Positions 1-8,822 of a stretch of DNA of 64,000 nucleotides are shown in pieces. Each line of letters starts with the position of its first letter. Position 1 is the first letter of the stretch. The position numbers and the translations under genes were made by a program. This DNA comes from Arthrobacter sp. FW306-2-2C-D06B. GTDB lineage: Bacteria > Actinomycetota > Actinomycetes > Actinomycetales > Micrococcaceae. The stretch spans positions 2,914,001-2,978,000 of the forward strand of contig NZ_CP084560.1 in assembly GCF_021789175.1 (NCBI RefSeq), given 5' to 3'. Below the pieces are notes generated by a model. That model was not told where the DNA came from. It made no database searches and worked only from the letters and a program-made list of their open reading frames with translations.

Positions 1-627
1 GCACTGGCTATCCATGAGTCCGCGCTGGGCAGCGTTCAGCTCGCCTACGGGTATGGTGCTTTCGAGCAGGGCCAGCCCGGCTGCAGCGCGTCCAACAGTT
101 CCGGCAAGGGCCACAGTGTCTCCCGGACGTGCCCCGGAGCGCAGGACAGCAGGGAACCCGTGCATTGTTCCGACGACGGCGACCGTCACCGCGATTTCGC
201 GGCCACGGCCCAGGTCTCCCCCGGCAACCGAACAATCGGCAGCCCCCAAGCCGACCATGCCCGCCGTCAGGCCATCCGCGAAGTCCTCGACCCACCGCAC
301 CGGAGTGCCGGGCGGCATGGTCAAGCTGACGACGAGGGACACTGCGGTACCACCCATCGCGTTGATGTCGCTGAGATTCTGCGCTGCCGATTTCCAGCCG
401 ACGTCATACCCCGTGGTCAGGTATCCGTTGTTCCATTCCAGGCGGAAGTCCTGGTCCTGGGTCTGGGTGTCGATGGAAATGAGGGTCCGGCCATCCGGCG
501 CGGCGACGACGGCGGCGTCGTCCCCCGGCCCGAGCAGCACGCTGCTGCTGTGGTTCAGGCGCGGAAAGATGCGCGCGAGGAGCTCGCCTTCGGACAGCTC
601 GCCGACAGTCTGTTGTTCTATGGACAC
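1..627 (-). CDS. thiL: Thiamine-monophosphate kinase, 3' end outside window
   Basis: The gene runs off the left edge; 209 N-terminal residues are visible. ThiL phosphorylates thiamine monophosphate to thiamine diphosphate with ATP in the cytoplasm. Seen: GPGDDAAV near residues 33-40, the AQNLSDINAMGG stretch near 82-93 and a GGDL segment, which are the Mg/ATP-binding signatures of the ThiL/PurM-type fold. The chosen start is GTG at 627-625, giving MSIEQQTVGE; no ATG lies close upstream. It is divergent from the DUF3515 lipoprotein gene, about 100 bp away. Confident in family; the C-terminal half cannot be judged. Confidence 0.88.
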   Translation of the reverse strand, partial: MSIEQQTVGELSEGELLARIFPRLNHSSSVLLGPGDDAAVVAAPDGRTLISIDTQTQDQDFRLEWNNGYLTTGYDVGWKSAAQNLSDINAMGGTAVSLVVSLTMPPGTPVRWVEDFADGLTAGMVGLGAADCSVAGGDLGRGREIAVTVAVVGTMHGFPAVLRSGARPGDTVALAGTVGRAAAGLALLESTIPVGELNAAQRGLMDSQC

Positions 628-724
628 AGCTCTACGCTATCGCGAACCGCCGACAACCAAGGGCTGTCCTTTGGCGCCCGTTGCTCCGATCCTCGGTTTG
701 CCGCAGCCGCGATAGGCTTGATCA

Positions 725-1240
725 ATGCAACAAACGAAAGCCGCTGCGCACGTCCGCGCCCTGTGTTCCCTGGCAGCCGCGGCGGTTTCGGTCCTCACGC
801 TTGCAGCCTGCTCTCCCGTCGCCGACGTGAAGCCTGCGGCAGATGCCGCGAATGCGGCTTGTGCGCCCATGATGGTGTCGCTCCCGGACACCATCGGCGA
901 CGCCGCCCTGCGGAAGACCAACAGCCAGGGCACGGCGGCATGGGGCGACCCGTCTGTGTTGATTCTGCGTTGCGGCGTCAATGTGCCCGGCCCCACGACG
1001 GACCGTTGCGTCACCGTCAACGACGTCGACTGGGTCATCAAGGAAGGCGACCCGGTATGGACCCTGACTACCTACGGGCGCGAGCCCGCAACTGAAATCC
1101 TCATGGACCCGAACAAAATCAGCTCCGCCACGGTCCTTGCCGATTTGGCACCCGCCGCGGCGAAAATCAAGGCCGTTCGCAAGTGCGTAGGTCAGCCGGA
1201 GCTGCTGCAGAACCTGCCCACGACTACTCCCGGCAAGTAG
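725..1240 (+). CDS. DUF3515 family lipoprotein
   Basis: 171 residues with a lipoprotein signal peptide: charged start, hydrophobic stretch 13-27, and lipobox LAAC ending at Cys29, so the mature protein should be anchored to the outer face of the membrane. The remainder matches the actinobacterial DUF3515 family as I remember it, with cysteines in CAPMM, RCGVN, DRC and RKC that could form disulfides. The function of this family is unknown to me. It converges on ddl, and the two stop codons share one hairpin. In related genomes this family sits next to thiL/ddl, as here, which hints at an envelope role but does not prove it. Confidence 0.8.
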   Translation: MQQTKAAAHVRALCSLAAAAVSVLTLAACSPVADVKPAADAANAACAPMMVSLPDTIGDAALRKTNSQGTAAWGDPSVLILRCGVNVPGPTTDRCVTVNDVDWVIKEGDPVWTLTTYGREPATEILMDPNKISSATVLADLAPAAAKIKAVRKCVGQPELLQNLPTTTPGK

Positions 1241-1260
1241 CCGGCGCCCTGCCGGCTACT
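1236..1260. terminator. Bidirectional hairpin overlapping two stop codons
   Basis: Perfect 10-bp inverted repeat AGTAGCCGGC / GCCGGCTACT with a 5-nt loop. The left arm contains the TAG stop of the DUF3515 gene and the right arm overlaps the stop of ddl on the opposite strand. Convergent placement suggests a bidirectional terminator, although there is no clear T-run on either side. Confidence 0.6.
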
Positions 1261-2440
1261 AGCGCAGGCCGGTCTTCCGGTTGAGAGCCAGGTAGATGAG
1301 TTCGTCGATCAACTCGGCGTAGCCCAGGCCGGAAGCCGCCCACATTTGCGGATACATGCTCTTCGGGGTGAAGCCGGGCATCGTGTTGATCTCGTTGATG
1401 ATGAGTTCGCCGTCCGGAGTGTAGAAGAAGTCCACGCGGCTCAGGCCTTCTGCGCCCACAGCATCGAACGCAGCCGCCGCAAGCTCGCGGACGCGCGCAA
1501 TGGCCTCGTCCGGAATATCGGCCGGGCAGCTAAGGGCCGCGGCCCCGTCCTCCACATACTTGGCGTTGAAGTCGTAGAATTCGTGTTCGCCGGGAGCGAC
1601 GGCGATTTCCCCCGGCATGGAGGTTCGAGGAGCCGCCGTGCCACGTCCTTCAAGGACGGCGCACTCGATCTCACGGCCGACAATGCCGGCCTCGATCACC
1701 AGCTTGAGGTCGTGCCGCCGTGCTTCTTCAATGGCTGCGTCCAGTTCATCCATAGAATCCACTTTGGAAATTCCCATCGAGGAACCCGCGCGTGCGGGCT
1801 TCACGAAAACCGGGAACCCGAGGCGGTCCACGCGCTTGCGCACCGCTTCGGCGTCGTTGATCCATTCACGGTCAGTGACGGCGACATACGGCCCCACCGT
1901 CAGTCCGGCGGCTTCGAAAACGACCTTCATGAAATGCTTGTCCATGCCGACGGCGGATGCGAGGACCCCGGCTCCCACGTAACGGGTGTCGGACAGCTCC
2001 AAGAGGCCCTGGATGGTGCCATCCTCGCCCCAAGGGCCGTGCAGGAGCGGAAACACGACATCCACAGAGCCCAGTTCCTCAGGCACCGCATTCGGTGCCG
2101 TGACGATCAATTGGTGGGCTCCACCTACCTCGGCGAGGGTTACGGTCCTCCCCGAGGGCAGCACCTCAGGCAGGGCCGACGCGCTCAACGACCACTGGCT
2201 GATGTCAGCGGATGGGATGACCCACTGCCCCGACTTGGCTATCCCGATGGGGACGACGTCGTACTTGCTCCTGTCGATAGCGCCCATGACACCGGCCGCC
2301 GTCACACAACTGACGGCGTGCTCGCTGGATCGGCCGCCAAAGAGTACGGCGACGCGGGCCCGCCTGTGTTCGGCTGGCTTCGCGGACCCGGCAGCTCCAG
2401 CAGGAGCGGCAGTTCCGGCAGACATGGATTCTTCGGTCAC
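1259..2440 (-). CDS. ddl: D-alanine--D-alanine ligase
   Basis: 393 residues. Joins two D-alanines with ATP for peptidoglycan precursor synthesis in the cytoplasm. Seen: N-terminal VLFGGRSSEHAVS (residues 32-44), PLLHGPWGEDGTIQG (131-145), and the C-terminal ATP-grasp metal-binding motif NEINTMPG (349-356). Length is slightly above the usual 320-370 because of an Ala/Gly/Pro-rich N-terminus. The first start is GTG at 2440, two bases from the gpsA stop; an ATG five codons in (2425) is an alternative. Transcribed with murA, plsC and gpsA in the same direction, so likely the last gene of an envelope-precursor operon. Confidence 0.95.
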   Translation of the reverse strand: MTEESMSAGTAAPAGAAGSAKPAEHRRARVAVLFGGRSSEHAVSCVTAAGVMGAIDRSKYDVVPIGIAKSGQWVIPSADISQWSLSASALPEVLPSGRTVTLAEVGGAHQLIVTAPNAVPEELGSVDVVFPLLHGPWGEDGTIQGLLELSDTRYVGAGVLASAVGMDKHFMKVVFEAAGLTVGPYVAVTDREWINDAEAVRKRVDRLGFPVFVKPARAGSSMGISKVDSMDELDAAIEEARRHDLKLVIEAGIVGREIECAVLEGRGTAAPRTSMPGEIAVAPGEHEFYDFNAKYVEDGAAALSCPADIPDEAIARVRELAAAAFDAVGAEGLSRVDFFYTPDGELIINEINTMPGFTPKSMYPQMWAASGLGYAELIDELIYLALNRKTGLR

Positions 2441-2442
2441 AG

Positions 2443-3495
2443 TCAGTAATCGCCTTCGGACTTCAGGGAGCGGGCCAGGAGTCTGGGCCCAAGTTCATCA
2501 ACGGACAGTTTGCCTTCGAGGACGGCTACCACGGCCGCGGTGATCGGCATGTCGACACCGAGTTTTCCGGCTAGTTCGTAGACAGCGTACCCGGATTTAA
2601 TGCCTTCCGCCGTCTGCGTCATACGTTCGGTAACCTGGTCCAGGGTCAAACCTTCGCCGAGCAACCGTCCCGCCGTGTGGTTCCGGGACAGTGGCGAAGA
2701 GCAGGTAGCCACGAGGTCCCCCAGGCCGGCTAGGCCTGCCATAGTGCGGGCCTCGCCGCCCAAGGCAAGGGCCAGCCGGGAGGTCTCCGCAAGACCCCGC
2801 GTGATCACCGAGGCCTTGGTGTTGTCACCCATTTGCTTGCCTTCGCAGATACCGACGGCCAAGGCGATCACGTTCTTCACGATCCCCCCGATTTCGACGC
2901 CGACCACGTCATTGCTCGTGTAGGGGCGGAAATATGGTGCGGTGCAATAGAGCGCGAACGATGCAGCCGTAGCTTCGTCGCTGCAGGCCACCACGGAAGC
3001 CGTCGGTTCCTGGCGAGCGATCTCCATTGCCAGGTTGGGCCCCGAAACAACGGCTACCCTTTCCTGCGGAATGTCGAGTTCCTCGGAAATGACCTGGCTC
3101 ATGCGGGAATCCGTACCGAGTTCAAGGCCCTTCATGAGGGAAACGACCACGGCGCCAGGGGCAACGAGCGGTTTCCACTTGCGCAGTTGAAGCCGCAGCG
3201 ACTGCGCCGGCACGGCCAAAATCACGATTCCGGCACCCGCGAGTACCTCTGCCACATCTGTTGAAGCCGTAATGGAATCGGGCAGCGCAATGTCCTTCAA
3301 GTACTGGACGTTGCGGTGCTCCGCATTGATTTGCGCTACCACTTCGTCCCGGCGGCCCCAAATGCGGATACTGCGCTCCGCGCCGGTGGCAATTGCGGCA
3401 TCCGCCAGGACCTTTGCGAACGTTGTACCCCAGGATCCCGCGCCAAGCACGGCGACAACACCTTTGTCGCCTATGAGTTCTTCCCCTGAGGTCAC
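2443..3495 (-). CDS. gpsA: Glycerol-3-phosphate dehydrogenase [NAD(P)+]
   Basis: 350 residues. Reduces dihydroxyacetone phosphate to sn-glycerol 3-phosphate, the phospholipid backbone. Seen: Rossmann motif GAGSWGT at 18-24, SGPNLAMEIA at 151-160, catalytic Lys207 in GGIVKNVI, and GDNTKA at 223-228. The start overlaps the end of the acyltransferase gene by 4 bp, so the two are probably translationally coupled; this fits, since the next enzymes acylate glycerol-3-phosphate. Confidence 0.96.
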   Translation of the reverse strand: MTSGEELIGDKGVVAVLGAGSWGTTFAKVLADAAIATGAERSIRIWGRRDEVVAQINAEHRNVQYLKDIALPDSITASTDVAEVLAGAGIVILAVPAQSLRLQLRKWKPLVAPGAVVVSLMKGLELGTDSRMSQVISEELDIPQERVAVVSGPNLAMEIARQEPTASVVACSDEATAASFALYCTAPYFRPYTSNDVVGVEIGGIVKNVIALAVGICEGKQMGDNTKASVITRGLAETSRLALALGGEARTMAGLAGLGDLVATCSSPLSRNHTAGRLLGEGLTLDQVTERMTQTAEGIKSGYAVYELAGKLGVDMPITAAVVAVLEGKLSVDELGPRLLARSLKSEGDY

Positions 3496-4268
3496 TTCTG
3501 TCCGTCCGTGCCGTCGGCGCCCGAGGTTCCTTCAGTCGCTTGGAAGCGGCCGTGCTTCGACTGGTTGTGGGCAGCAGGGTCCCAGCGTCCCTTGGGCGGT
3601 TCTTCCCCGCGCAGGGTTGCAAGGAGCTCCGTGATGGCGTCCATGATGACGTCGGTAGCCTCCACCAGGGTGGCCCGGTCGAGAGGCCGGCCTTGGAAAG
3701 CACTGAGATCCACGGGATCGCCGACCAAGATGCGGGAAGTCTTCCGCGGGAAGACATGCAGGCGCTTGGCGTACCGGGGGAACACCTCTTGGGCACCCCA
3801 ATGGGCAATGGGAACCACGGGAGCACCGGTCTGGAGTGCGAGGCGCGCCGCTCCGGTGTGACCCTTCATCGGCCACAAATCCGGATCGCGCGTCAAGGTG
3901 CCCTCCGGATAGATGATGATCGCGCCGCCGGCATCCACCATTTCCTGGGCGGCTTGCAACGAGCGGTTCGCCCCCGTCGTCGAACGCTCTACAGGAATCT
4001 GGTTCGCGGCGCGCAACAGGCTACCGAGGACGGGGGCCTTGAAGAGGCCCGCTTTCGCGAGGAAATGCGGTGGACGCTTCATGTTGTAGAGCATGTGCCC
4101 CACGACAATAGGGTCGATCTCGGTGCAGTGGTTCGGTGCAGCGATGAAGCCACCCGCGGGGAGCTTTTCGGTCCCTTCCCACTTCTTTGCCATGAGGATG
4201 TTCATGATCGGTCGCGCAATTCCCGCAAGAACAGCGAACATGGCACGGCTCTGGGCCGATTCCTTCAA
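3492..4268 (-). CDS. 1-acyl-sn-glycerol-3-phosphate acyltransferase (PlsC family)
   Basis: 258 residues. Seen: the acyltransferase HX4D motif as NHCTEID (46-52, His47 and Asp52) and block III as YPEGT (120-124). A hydrophobic N-terminus is consistent with peripheral or monotopic membrane association. Family role: transfer of an acyl group to lysophosphatidic acid to make phosphatidic acid. The 4-bp overlap with gpsA supports a glycerophospholipid function. The C-terminal 40 residues are polar and low-complexity. An alternative is a specialised acyltransferase of mycolate-free actinobacteria; substrate cannot be told from sequence. Confidence 0.88.
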   Translation of the reverse strand: MKESAQSRAMFAVLAGIARPIMNILMAKKWEGTEKLPAGGFIAAPNHCTEIDPIVVGHMLYNMKRPPHFLAKAGLFKAPVLGSLLRAANQIPVERSTTGANRSLQAAQEMVDAGGAIIIYPEGTLTRDPDLWPMKGHTGAARLALQTGAPVVPIAHWGAQEVFPRYAKRLHVFPRKTSRILVGDPVDLSAFQGRPLDRATLVEATDVIMDAITELLATLRGEEPPKGRWDPAAHNQSKHGRFQATEGTSGADGTDGQK

Positions 4269-4279
4269 GGTGTCCCCCG

Positions 4280-5605
4280 TTACTTGGATTCGGTGAGGTC
4301 GAAATCGGCGCCCAGCCCGGCGAGCTTTTCAGTGAAGCGCTCGTAGCCGCGGTTGATGATGTCGATCCCGGTCACCCTGGATGTGCCGGTCGCGGCGAGC
4401 GCCGCAATAAGGTGGCTGAATCCACCACGGAGATCGGGGATGTCGATGTCGGTGCCCCTCAGCGGAGTGGGTCCTGAGACGACGGCGGAATGCAGGAAAT
4501 TGCGCTGGCCGAAGCGGCATGGCACACTCCCGAGGCATTCGCGGTGGACCTGGATGGTTGCGCCCATGCGGGTCAGTGCATCAGTGAAGCCGAACCGGTT
4601 TTCGTACACGGTTTCGTGGACAATTGAGACGCCTTCTGCCTGGGTCAGGGCGACCACGAGTGGCTGTTGCCAATCGGTCATGAAGCCCGGGTGCACATCG
4701 GTTTCAAGGACGAGCGGGCTCAGCTTTCCGCCGGGGTGGTAGAAACGGATGCCGTCCTCGCGGATATCCATGCCGCCGCCCACCTTGCGGTAGGTGTTGA
4801 GGAAGGTCATCATGTCTCTCTGGGAAGCACCCTCAACGAAGATGTCTCCGCGGGTCACCAGGGCAGCGGAAGCCCAGGACGCCGATTCATTGCGGTCTGC
4901 CAGTGCGCGGTGGTCGTAGCCACCCAGGTCCCGAACACCCTCGATCCTGATGGTGCGATCGGTCTGGACGCTGATGATGGCACCCATCTTCTGCAGCACG
5001 GCGATGAGGTCGATGATTTCCGGTTCGGTAGCGGCACCGCTCAGTTCGGTGATGCCCTCGGCGCGTGTGGCACTCAGCAGGACTTGTTCCGTCGCTCCCA
5101 CCGACGGGTACGGGAGCGAGATCTTGGCGCCGTGGAGTCCCTTGGGAGCGGAAATGTGGATACCGCCCGGGCGCTTTTCGACGACGGCGCCAAACTGTCG
5201 GAGCACGTTCAAGTGGTAATCGATGGGCCGGTCGCCGATTTTGCAGCCGCCGAGATCGGGAATGAATGCTTCGCCGATGGCATGGATCAAAGGACCGCAC
5301 AGCAGGATCGGGATACGTGAGTCCCCGGCGTGGGCGTCGATCGCGGTGCTGGACGCGGTCTTGGCATTCTTGGGATCCAGGGTGAGATCGCCGGTGACGG
5401 GATCCTTCTGAACAGTCACGCCATGGAGCTGCAACAGGCTGGTGACAACCTCTACGTCCTTGATTTCCGGGACGTTCCGCAACACCGAGGGTTCGTTGCC
5501 GAGGAGGGAGGCCACCATGGCCTTGGGAACAAGGTTCTTGGCACCTCTGACGGTGACACGGCCGGTCAAAGGGACGCCACCGCGGATTGTCAGAACACTA
5601 CTCAT
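4280..5605 (-). CDS. murA: UDP-N-acetylglucosamine 1-carboxyvinyltransferase
   Basis: 441 residues. First committed step of peptidoglycan synthesis: transfers enolpyruvate from PEP to UDP-GlcNAc. Seen: N-terminal RGAKNLVPKAM (20-30), the flexible catalytic loop GGCKIGDRPIDYH with Cys121, and the GFMTDWQQPL segment carrying the conserved Asp. Cys121 aligns with the fosfomycin-target Cys115 of E. coli MurA (family knowledge); mycobacteria carry Asp there, this protein does not. A GAGGA-type Shine-Dalgarno precedes the ATG. First gene of the murA-plsC-gpsA-ddl run, separated from leuD by a hairpin. Confidence 0.95.
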   Translation of the reverse strand: MSSVLTIRGGVPLTGRVTVRGAKNLVPKAMVASLLGNEPSVLRNVPEIKDVEVVTSLLQLHGVTVQKDPVTGDLTLDPKNAKTASSTAIDAHAGDSRIPILLCGPLIHAIGEAFIPDLGGCKIGDRPIDYHLNVLRQFGAVVEKRPGGIHISAPKGLHGAKISLPYPSVGATEQVLLSATRAEGITELSGAATEPEIIDLIAVLQKMGAIISVQTDRTIRIEGVRDLGGYDHRALADRNESASWASAALVTRGDIFVEGASQRDMMTFLNTYRKVGGGMDIREDGIRFYHPGGKLSPLVLETDVHPGFMTDWQQPLVVALTQAEGVSIVHETVYENRFGFTDALTRMGATIQVHRECLGSVPCRFGQRNFLHSAVVSGPTPLRGTDIDIPDLRGGFSHLIAALAATGTSRVTGIDIINRGYERFTEKLAGLGADFDLTESK

Positions 5606-5711
5606 CTATACCGGTTTCCTCACGAGTTGATGCCCCCACACTTACGAAGGCTCCAGCTAAGCATAAAAGCTGACGTTACCGATTCGAAATGGAGGGGCCG
5701 GCCTTTCAGCG

Positions 5712-5770
5712 ACGCGGGGTCACTTACGGCCCATGTTGCCGCACGGCATGGGCCGTAAGTGACCCCGCGT
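5712..5770. repeat. Perfect 24-bp inverted repeat, 11-nt spacer
   Basis: ACGCGGGGTCACTTACGGCC... at 5712-5735 is exactly reverse-complemented at 5747-5770, around the spacer TTGCCGCACGG. It lies in the 250-bp gap between leuD's terminator and the murA promoter region. The GTAAGTGA core also occurs in the direct repeats near 21.5 kb, so it may belong to a dispersed family. No ORF or regulator explains it. Confidence 0.75.
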
Positions 5771-5788
5771 TCGTGCCCGGCGAACCGA

Positions 5789-5830
5789 AAAGGACCGGCG
5801 CACCCGTTCTTTCGGGTGCGCCGGTCCTTT
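5789..5830 (-). terminator. Terminator after leuD
   Basis: 18-bp perfect stem (5789-5806 with 5813-5830) around the loop TTCTTT. Reading on the minus strand, the stem ends in TTT preceding CGG. It sits 28 bp beyond the leuD stop codon, as expected for termination of the leuCD operon. Confidence 0.8.
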
Positions 5831-5857
5831 CAAGGTGCGGCAGCCAGTTGATGCGAG

Positions 5858-6460
5858 CTACTGGATTCGTGCCGGCAGGGTTTTCGGCTTGAAGGAAGGC
5901 CTCGTGGCCTCGTAGGCCGTGATGTCTTCCTCGTGCTGGAGCGTCAGTCCGATGTCATCCAGGCCTTCCAGGAGGCGCCAACGGGTGTAGTCATCGATCT
6001 CGAACGGTGCCACGACGTTTCCGCACTCGACGGTCTTGGACACGAGGTCCACCTTGACTTCGGTGCCGGGCGCGTTTTCGAGCACCTTCCAGATGAGCTC
6101 GATGTCGTCCTGGGCAAGCTCGGCCGCCAGGAGGCCTTGCTTTCCCGAGTTGCCGCGGAAAATATCCGCGAACCGGGAGGAGAGTACGGCTTTGAACCCG
6201 TAATCCTTCAGTGCCCAGACTGCGTGCTCCCGGGACGAACCGGTACCGAAATCGGGTCCAGCCACAAGTACGGAGCCGGCGTTGAACGGTTCCTGGTTCA
6301 GGATGAAGGACGGGTCCTTGCGCCACGCTGAGAACAGCGCGTCTTCGAAACCGGTACGGGTAATCCGCTTCAGGTAAACCGCTGGGATGATCTGGTCCGT
6401 GTCCACATTGCTCTGGCGCAGCGGGACACCGATGCCGGTGTGGGTGGTGAACTTTTCCAT
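5858..6460 (-). CDS. leuD: 3-isopropylmalate dehydratase small subunit
   Basis: 200 residues, the usual length. Provides the swivelling domain of isopropylmalate isomerase, which interconverts 2- and 3-isopropylmalate in leucine synthesis. Seen: [20 protein letters not shown] near the N-terminus and the substrate-loop [17 protein letters not shown] in the middle, both diagnostic of LeuD. Located 9 bp downstream of leuC on the same strand, so the two subunits are co-translated from one mRNA. Confidence 0.97.
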   Translation of the reverse strand: MEKFTTHTGIGVPLRQSNVDTDQIIPAVYLKRITRTGFEDALFSAWRKDPSFILNQEPFNAGSVLVAGPDFGTGSSREHAVWALKDYGFKAVLSSRFADIFRGNSGKQGLLAAELAQDDIELIWKVLENAPGTEVKVDLVSKTVECGNVVAPFEIDDYTRWRLLEGLDDIGLTLQHEEDITAYEATRPSFKPKTLPARIQ

Positions 6461-6469
6461 GGGGCCCTC

Positions 6470-7924
6470 CTAGGCGGCGTCGGTGGTGGTGGATGCGGAA
6501 ACAGAGGCGGGCTCCAGGTCCGAAGGCGAGCTCAGCGTTCCGCGTACTGCCGTGGCTGCAGCGACGACCGGCGAAACCAAGTGGGTGCGGCCGCCCTTGC
6601 CTTGTCGCCCCTCGAAGTTACGGTTCGAGGTGGATGCGCAGCGCTCCCCCGGTTCCAGCTGGTCCGGATTCATGCCCAGGCACATGGAGCAGCCGGCAAA
6701 GCGCCATTCAGCGCCGAATTCCTTGAACACCTTGTCCAGGCCCTCTGCTTCGGCTTCCAGGCGAACGCGTGCCGAGCCGGGGACCACGAGCATCCGGACC
6801 TGCGGGTCCTTTTCCCGCCCGCGGATGACATCGGCGGCGGCGCGGAGGTCCTCGATGCGGGAGTTGGTGCAGGATCCGAGGAAGACCGTGTCCACCCGGA
6901 TGTCCTTCATGGGTGTCCCGGCTTCGAGGCCCATGTACTGCAGCGCGCGCTCGGCCGCCAGCTTGGCGTTCTCGTCACCGAAGTCGCCGGGGAACGGTAC
7001 CGCTTCGTTGAGTGAAATGCCCTGGCCCGGGTTGGTTCCCCAGGTCACGAACGGTTCCAAGGTATCGGCGTCGAGGTCCACCTCGACATCGAAAGTGGCG
7101 TCGTCGTCGGTGTGCAGCGTGTTCCAGTATTCGACGGCGGCATCCCACTCCTCGCCCTGCGGGGCGTGCGGGCGGCCGTACATGTAGTCGTAGGTCGTCT
7201 GGTCCGGAGCCACCAAGCCAGCGCGGGCTCCGGCTTCGATGGACATGTTGCAGATGGTCATGCGGGCATCCATGGAGAGCGCCCGGATGGCCGAGCCACG
7301 GTACTCCAGCACGTAGCCCTGGCCGCCGCCTGTGCCGATCTTGGCGATGACTGCGAGGATGATGTCCTTCGCCGAGACGCCAGGGCGCAGGGTGCCTTCA
7401 ACGTTGATGGCCATGGTCTTGAATGGCTTGAGGGACAGCGTCTGGGTGGCCATGACATGTTCCACCTCGGAGGTGCCGATGCCCATGGCGAGCGCTCCGA
7501 AGGCGCCGTGGGTCGAGGTGTGCGAATCGCCGCAAACTACTGTCATGCCGGGCTGGGTGAGGCCCAGCTGCGGGCCGACGACGTGCACAATGCCTTGTTC
7601 GGCGTCGCCGAGCGAGTGCAGGCGGACTCCGAACTCCTTGCAGTTGTTGCGCAGGGTCTGGATCTGGGTGCGGCTGGTCAGGTCGGCGATCGGCTTGTCG
7701 ATGTCCAGCGTCGGTGTGTTGTGGTCTTCAGTGGCGATGGTGAGGTCGGGGCGGCGCAGGGGGCGTCCGGCCAGGCGCAAGCCCTCGAAGGCCTGCGGTG
7801 AGGTCACCTCATGCACGAGGTGCAGGTCGATGAACAGAAGATCGGGCTGGGCGTTGGCTCCTTCGCCTTCGCCCTTGCGCACCACGTGCGCATCCCAAAC
7901 TTTCTCGGCCAGTGTCTTTCCCAC
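6470..7924 (-). CDS. leuC: 3-isopropylmalate dehydratase large subunit
   Basis: 484 residues. Aconitase-family catalytic subunit with a [4Fe-4S] cluster; partners with LeuD. Seen: [14 protein letters not shown] (130-143), cluster cysteine Cys352 in FLGSCTNSR, and Cys412 and Cys415 in [10 protein letters not shown]. Start ATG at 7924 gives [10 protein letters not shown], which is typical. The gene is divergent from the IclR-type regulator; a TCTCA-N5-TGAGA operator-like site lies 83 bp upstream, suggesting repression or activation by that regulator in response to leucine. Confidence 0.97.
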   Translation of the reverse strand: MGKTLAEKVWDAHVVRKGEGEGANAQPDLLFIDLHLVHEVTSPQAFEGLRLAGRPLRRPDLTIATEDHNTPTLDIDKPIADLTSRTQIQTLRNNCKEFGVRLHSLGDAEQGIVHVVGPQLGLTQPGMTVVCGDSHTSTHGAFGALAMGIGTSEVEHVMATQTLSLKPFKTMAINVEGTLRPGVSAKDIILAVIAKIGTGGGQGYVLEYRGSAIRALSMDARMTICNMSIEAGARAGLVAPDQTTYDYMYGRPHAPQGEEWDAAVEYWNTLHTDDDATFDVEVDLDADTLEPFVTWGTNPGQGISLNEAVPFPGDFGDENAKLAAERALQYMGLEAGTPMKDIRVDTVFLGSCTNSRIEDLRAAADVIRGREKDPQVRMLVVPGSARVRLEAEAEGLDKVFKEFGAEWRFAGCSMCLGMNPDQLEPGERCASTSNRNFEGRQGKGGRTHLVSPVVAAATAVRGTLSSPSDLEPASVSASTTTDAA

Positions 7925-8006
7925 GGCCTGCTCCCTTCACTGCGGTTGGCTTGACTACTTCCACTGAACATCAGCGATCCGAACTGCGCCAGCGAAACAA
8001 CTTGCA

Positions 8007-8031
8007 TCTCAGATATTGAGACGGCAATATC
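8007..8031. promoter_or_regulatory. LtbR/NdgR-type operator candidate between leuC and ltbR
   Basis: TCTCA-GATAT-TGAGA at 8007-8021 is a 5/5/5 inverted repeat, overlapped by a second one, GATATTG-N6-CAATATC, at 8012-8031. The same TCTCA-N5-TGAG core occurs upstream of leuB and ilvD. It ends 5 bp before the ltbR ATG, so binding would also autoregulate that gene. Confidence 0.65.
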
Positions 8032-8036
8032 ATTAC

Positions 8037-8756
8037 ATGGACAATTCTAGTGGAGTCGGCGTCATCGATAAAGCGGCCCAGGTGCTCGACGCTCTTGAGG
8101 CGGGGCCAACCACCTTGGCCCAACTTGTGGCAGCAACAGGGCTGGCCCGCCCCACCGTGCACCGGCTGGCGCTCGCCCTCGTCCACCACCGCCTCGTGAG
8201 CCGCGACATCCAGGGCCGTTTTGTCCTCGGCAGCCGCCTTGTTGAGCTTGCTTCGGCGGCTGGCGAAGACCGGCTCATCGCTTCTGCGGGCCCGGTCTTG
8301 ATCCAATTGCGCGACGCCACGGGAGAGAGCGCCCAAATCTTCCGACGTCAGGGCGACTGGCGCGTCTGCGTTGCCTCGGCCGAACGCCCCATCGGGCTGC
8401 GCGACACCATTCCCGTGGGCACCCAACTCTCCATGAAGGCCGGCTCCGCCGCCCAGATCCTGCTGGCGTGGGAAGACCACGACCGCCTCCTGGACGGACT
8501 TCAGAACGCCCGGTTCACTCCGACCGTCCTGGCAGGAGTACGACGCCGGGGCTGGGCCCAGAGCCTCGGCGAACGCGAACCTGGAGTCGCCTCGGTCTCC
8601 GCACCCGTGCGCGGCCCTTCCGGCCGCGTCATTGCCGCAGTGTCCATCTCCGGCCCCATCGAGCGCCTGACCCGCCAGCCGGGACGTCTGCATGCCGAAG
8701 TCGTCTGCAACGCCGCCCGGGTATTGACTGAAGCCCTGCGCAAGAACAACGACTAA
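8037..8756 (+). CDS. ltbR: IclR-family regulator of leucine genes (LtbR/NdgR type)
   Basis: 239 residues. N-terminal winged helix (about residues 8-60, recognition helix in ATGLARPTVHRLALAL) and a C-terminal IclR effector-binding domain. ATG at 8037 was chosen because an upstream TTG at 8016 in the same frame falls inside the operator-like repeat; there is almost no room for a Shine-Dalgarno, so the mRNA may be leaderless or have a very short leader. Divergent arrangement with leuCD is the hallmark of LtbR (Corynebacterium) and NdgR (Streptomyces), known to control leuCD, leuB and other amino-acid genes. Direct effector unknown here. Confidence 0.88.
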   Translation: MDNSSGVGVIDKAAQVLDALEAGPTTLAQLVAATGLARPTVHRLALALVHHRLVSRDIQGRFVLGSRLVELASAAGEDRLIASAGPVLIQLRDATGESAQIFRRQGDWRVCVASAERPIGLRDTIPVGTQLSMKAGSAAQILLAWEDHDRLLDGLQNARFTPTVLAGVRRRGWAQSLGEREPGVASVSAPVRGPSGRVIAAVSISGPIERLTRQPGRLHAEVVCNAARVLTEALRKNND

Positions 8757-8822
8757 GCGCTTCCCGTTTCCAGCCGATTCCCACCGGCGCCCCTGCTTGA
8801 TGGGCGAAGGTAGGGTAGGCGC

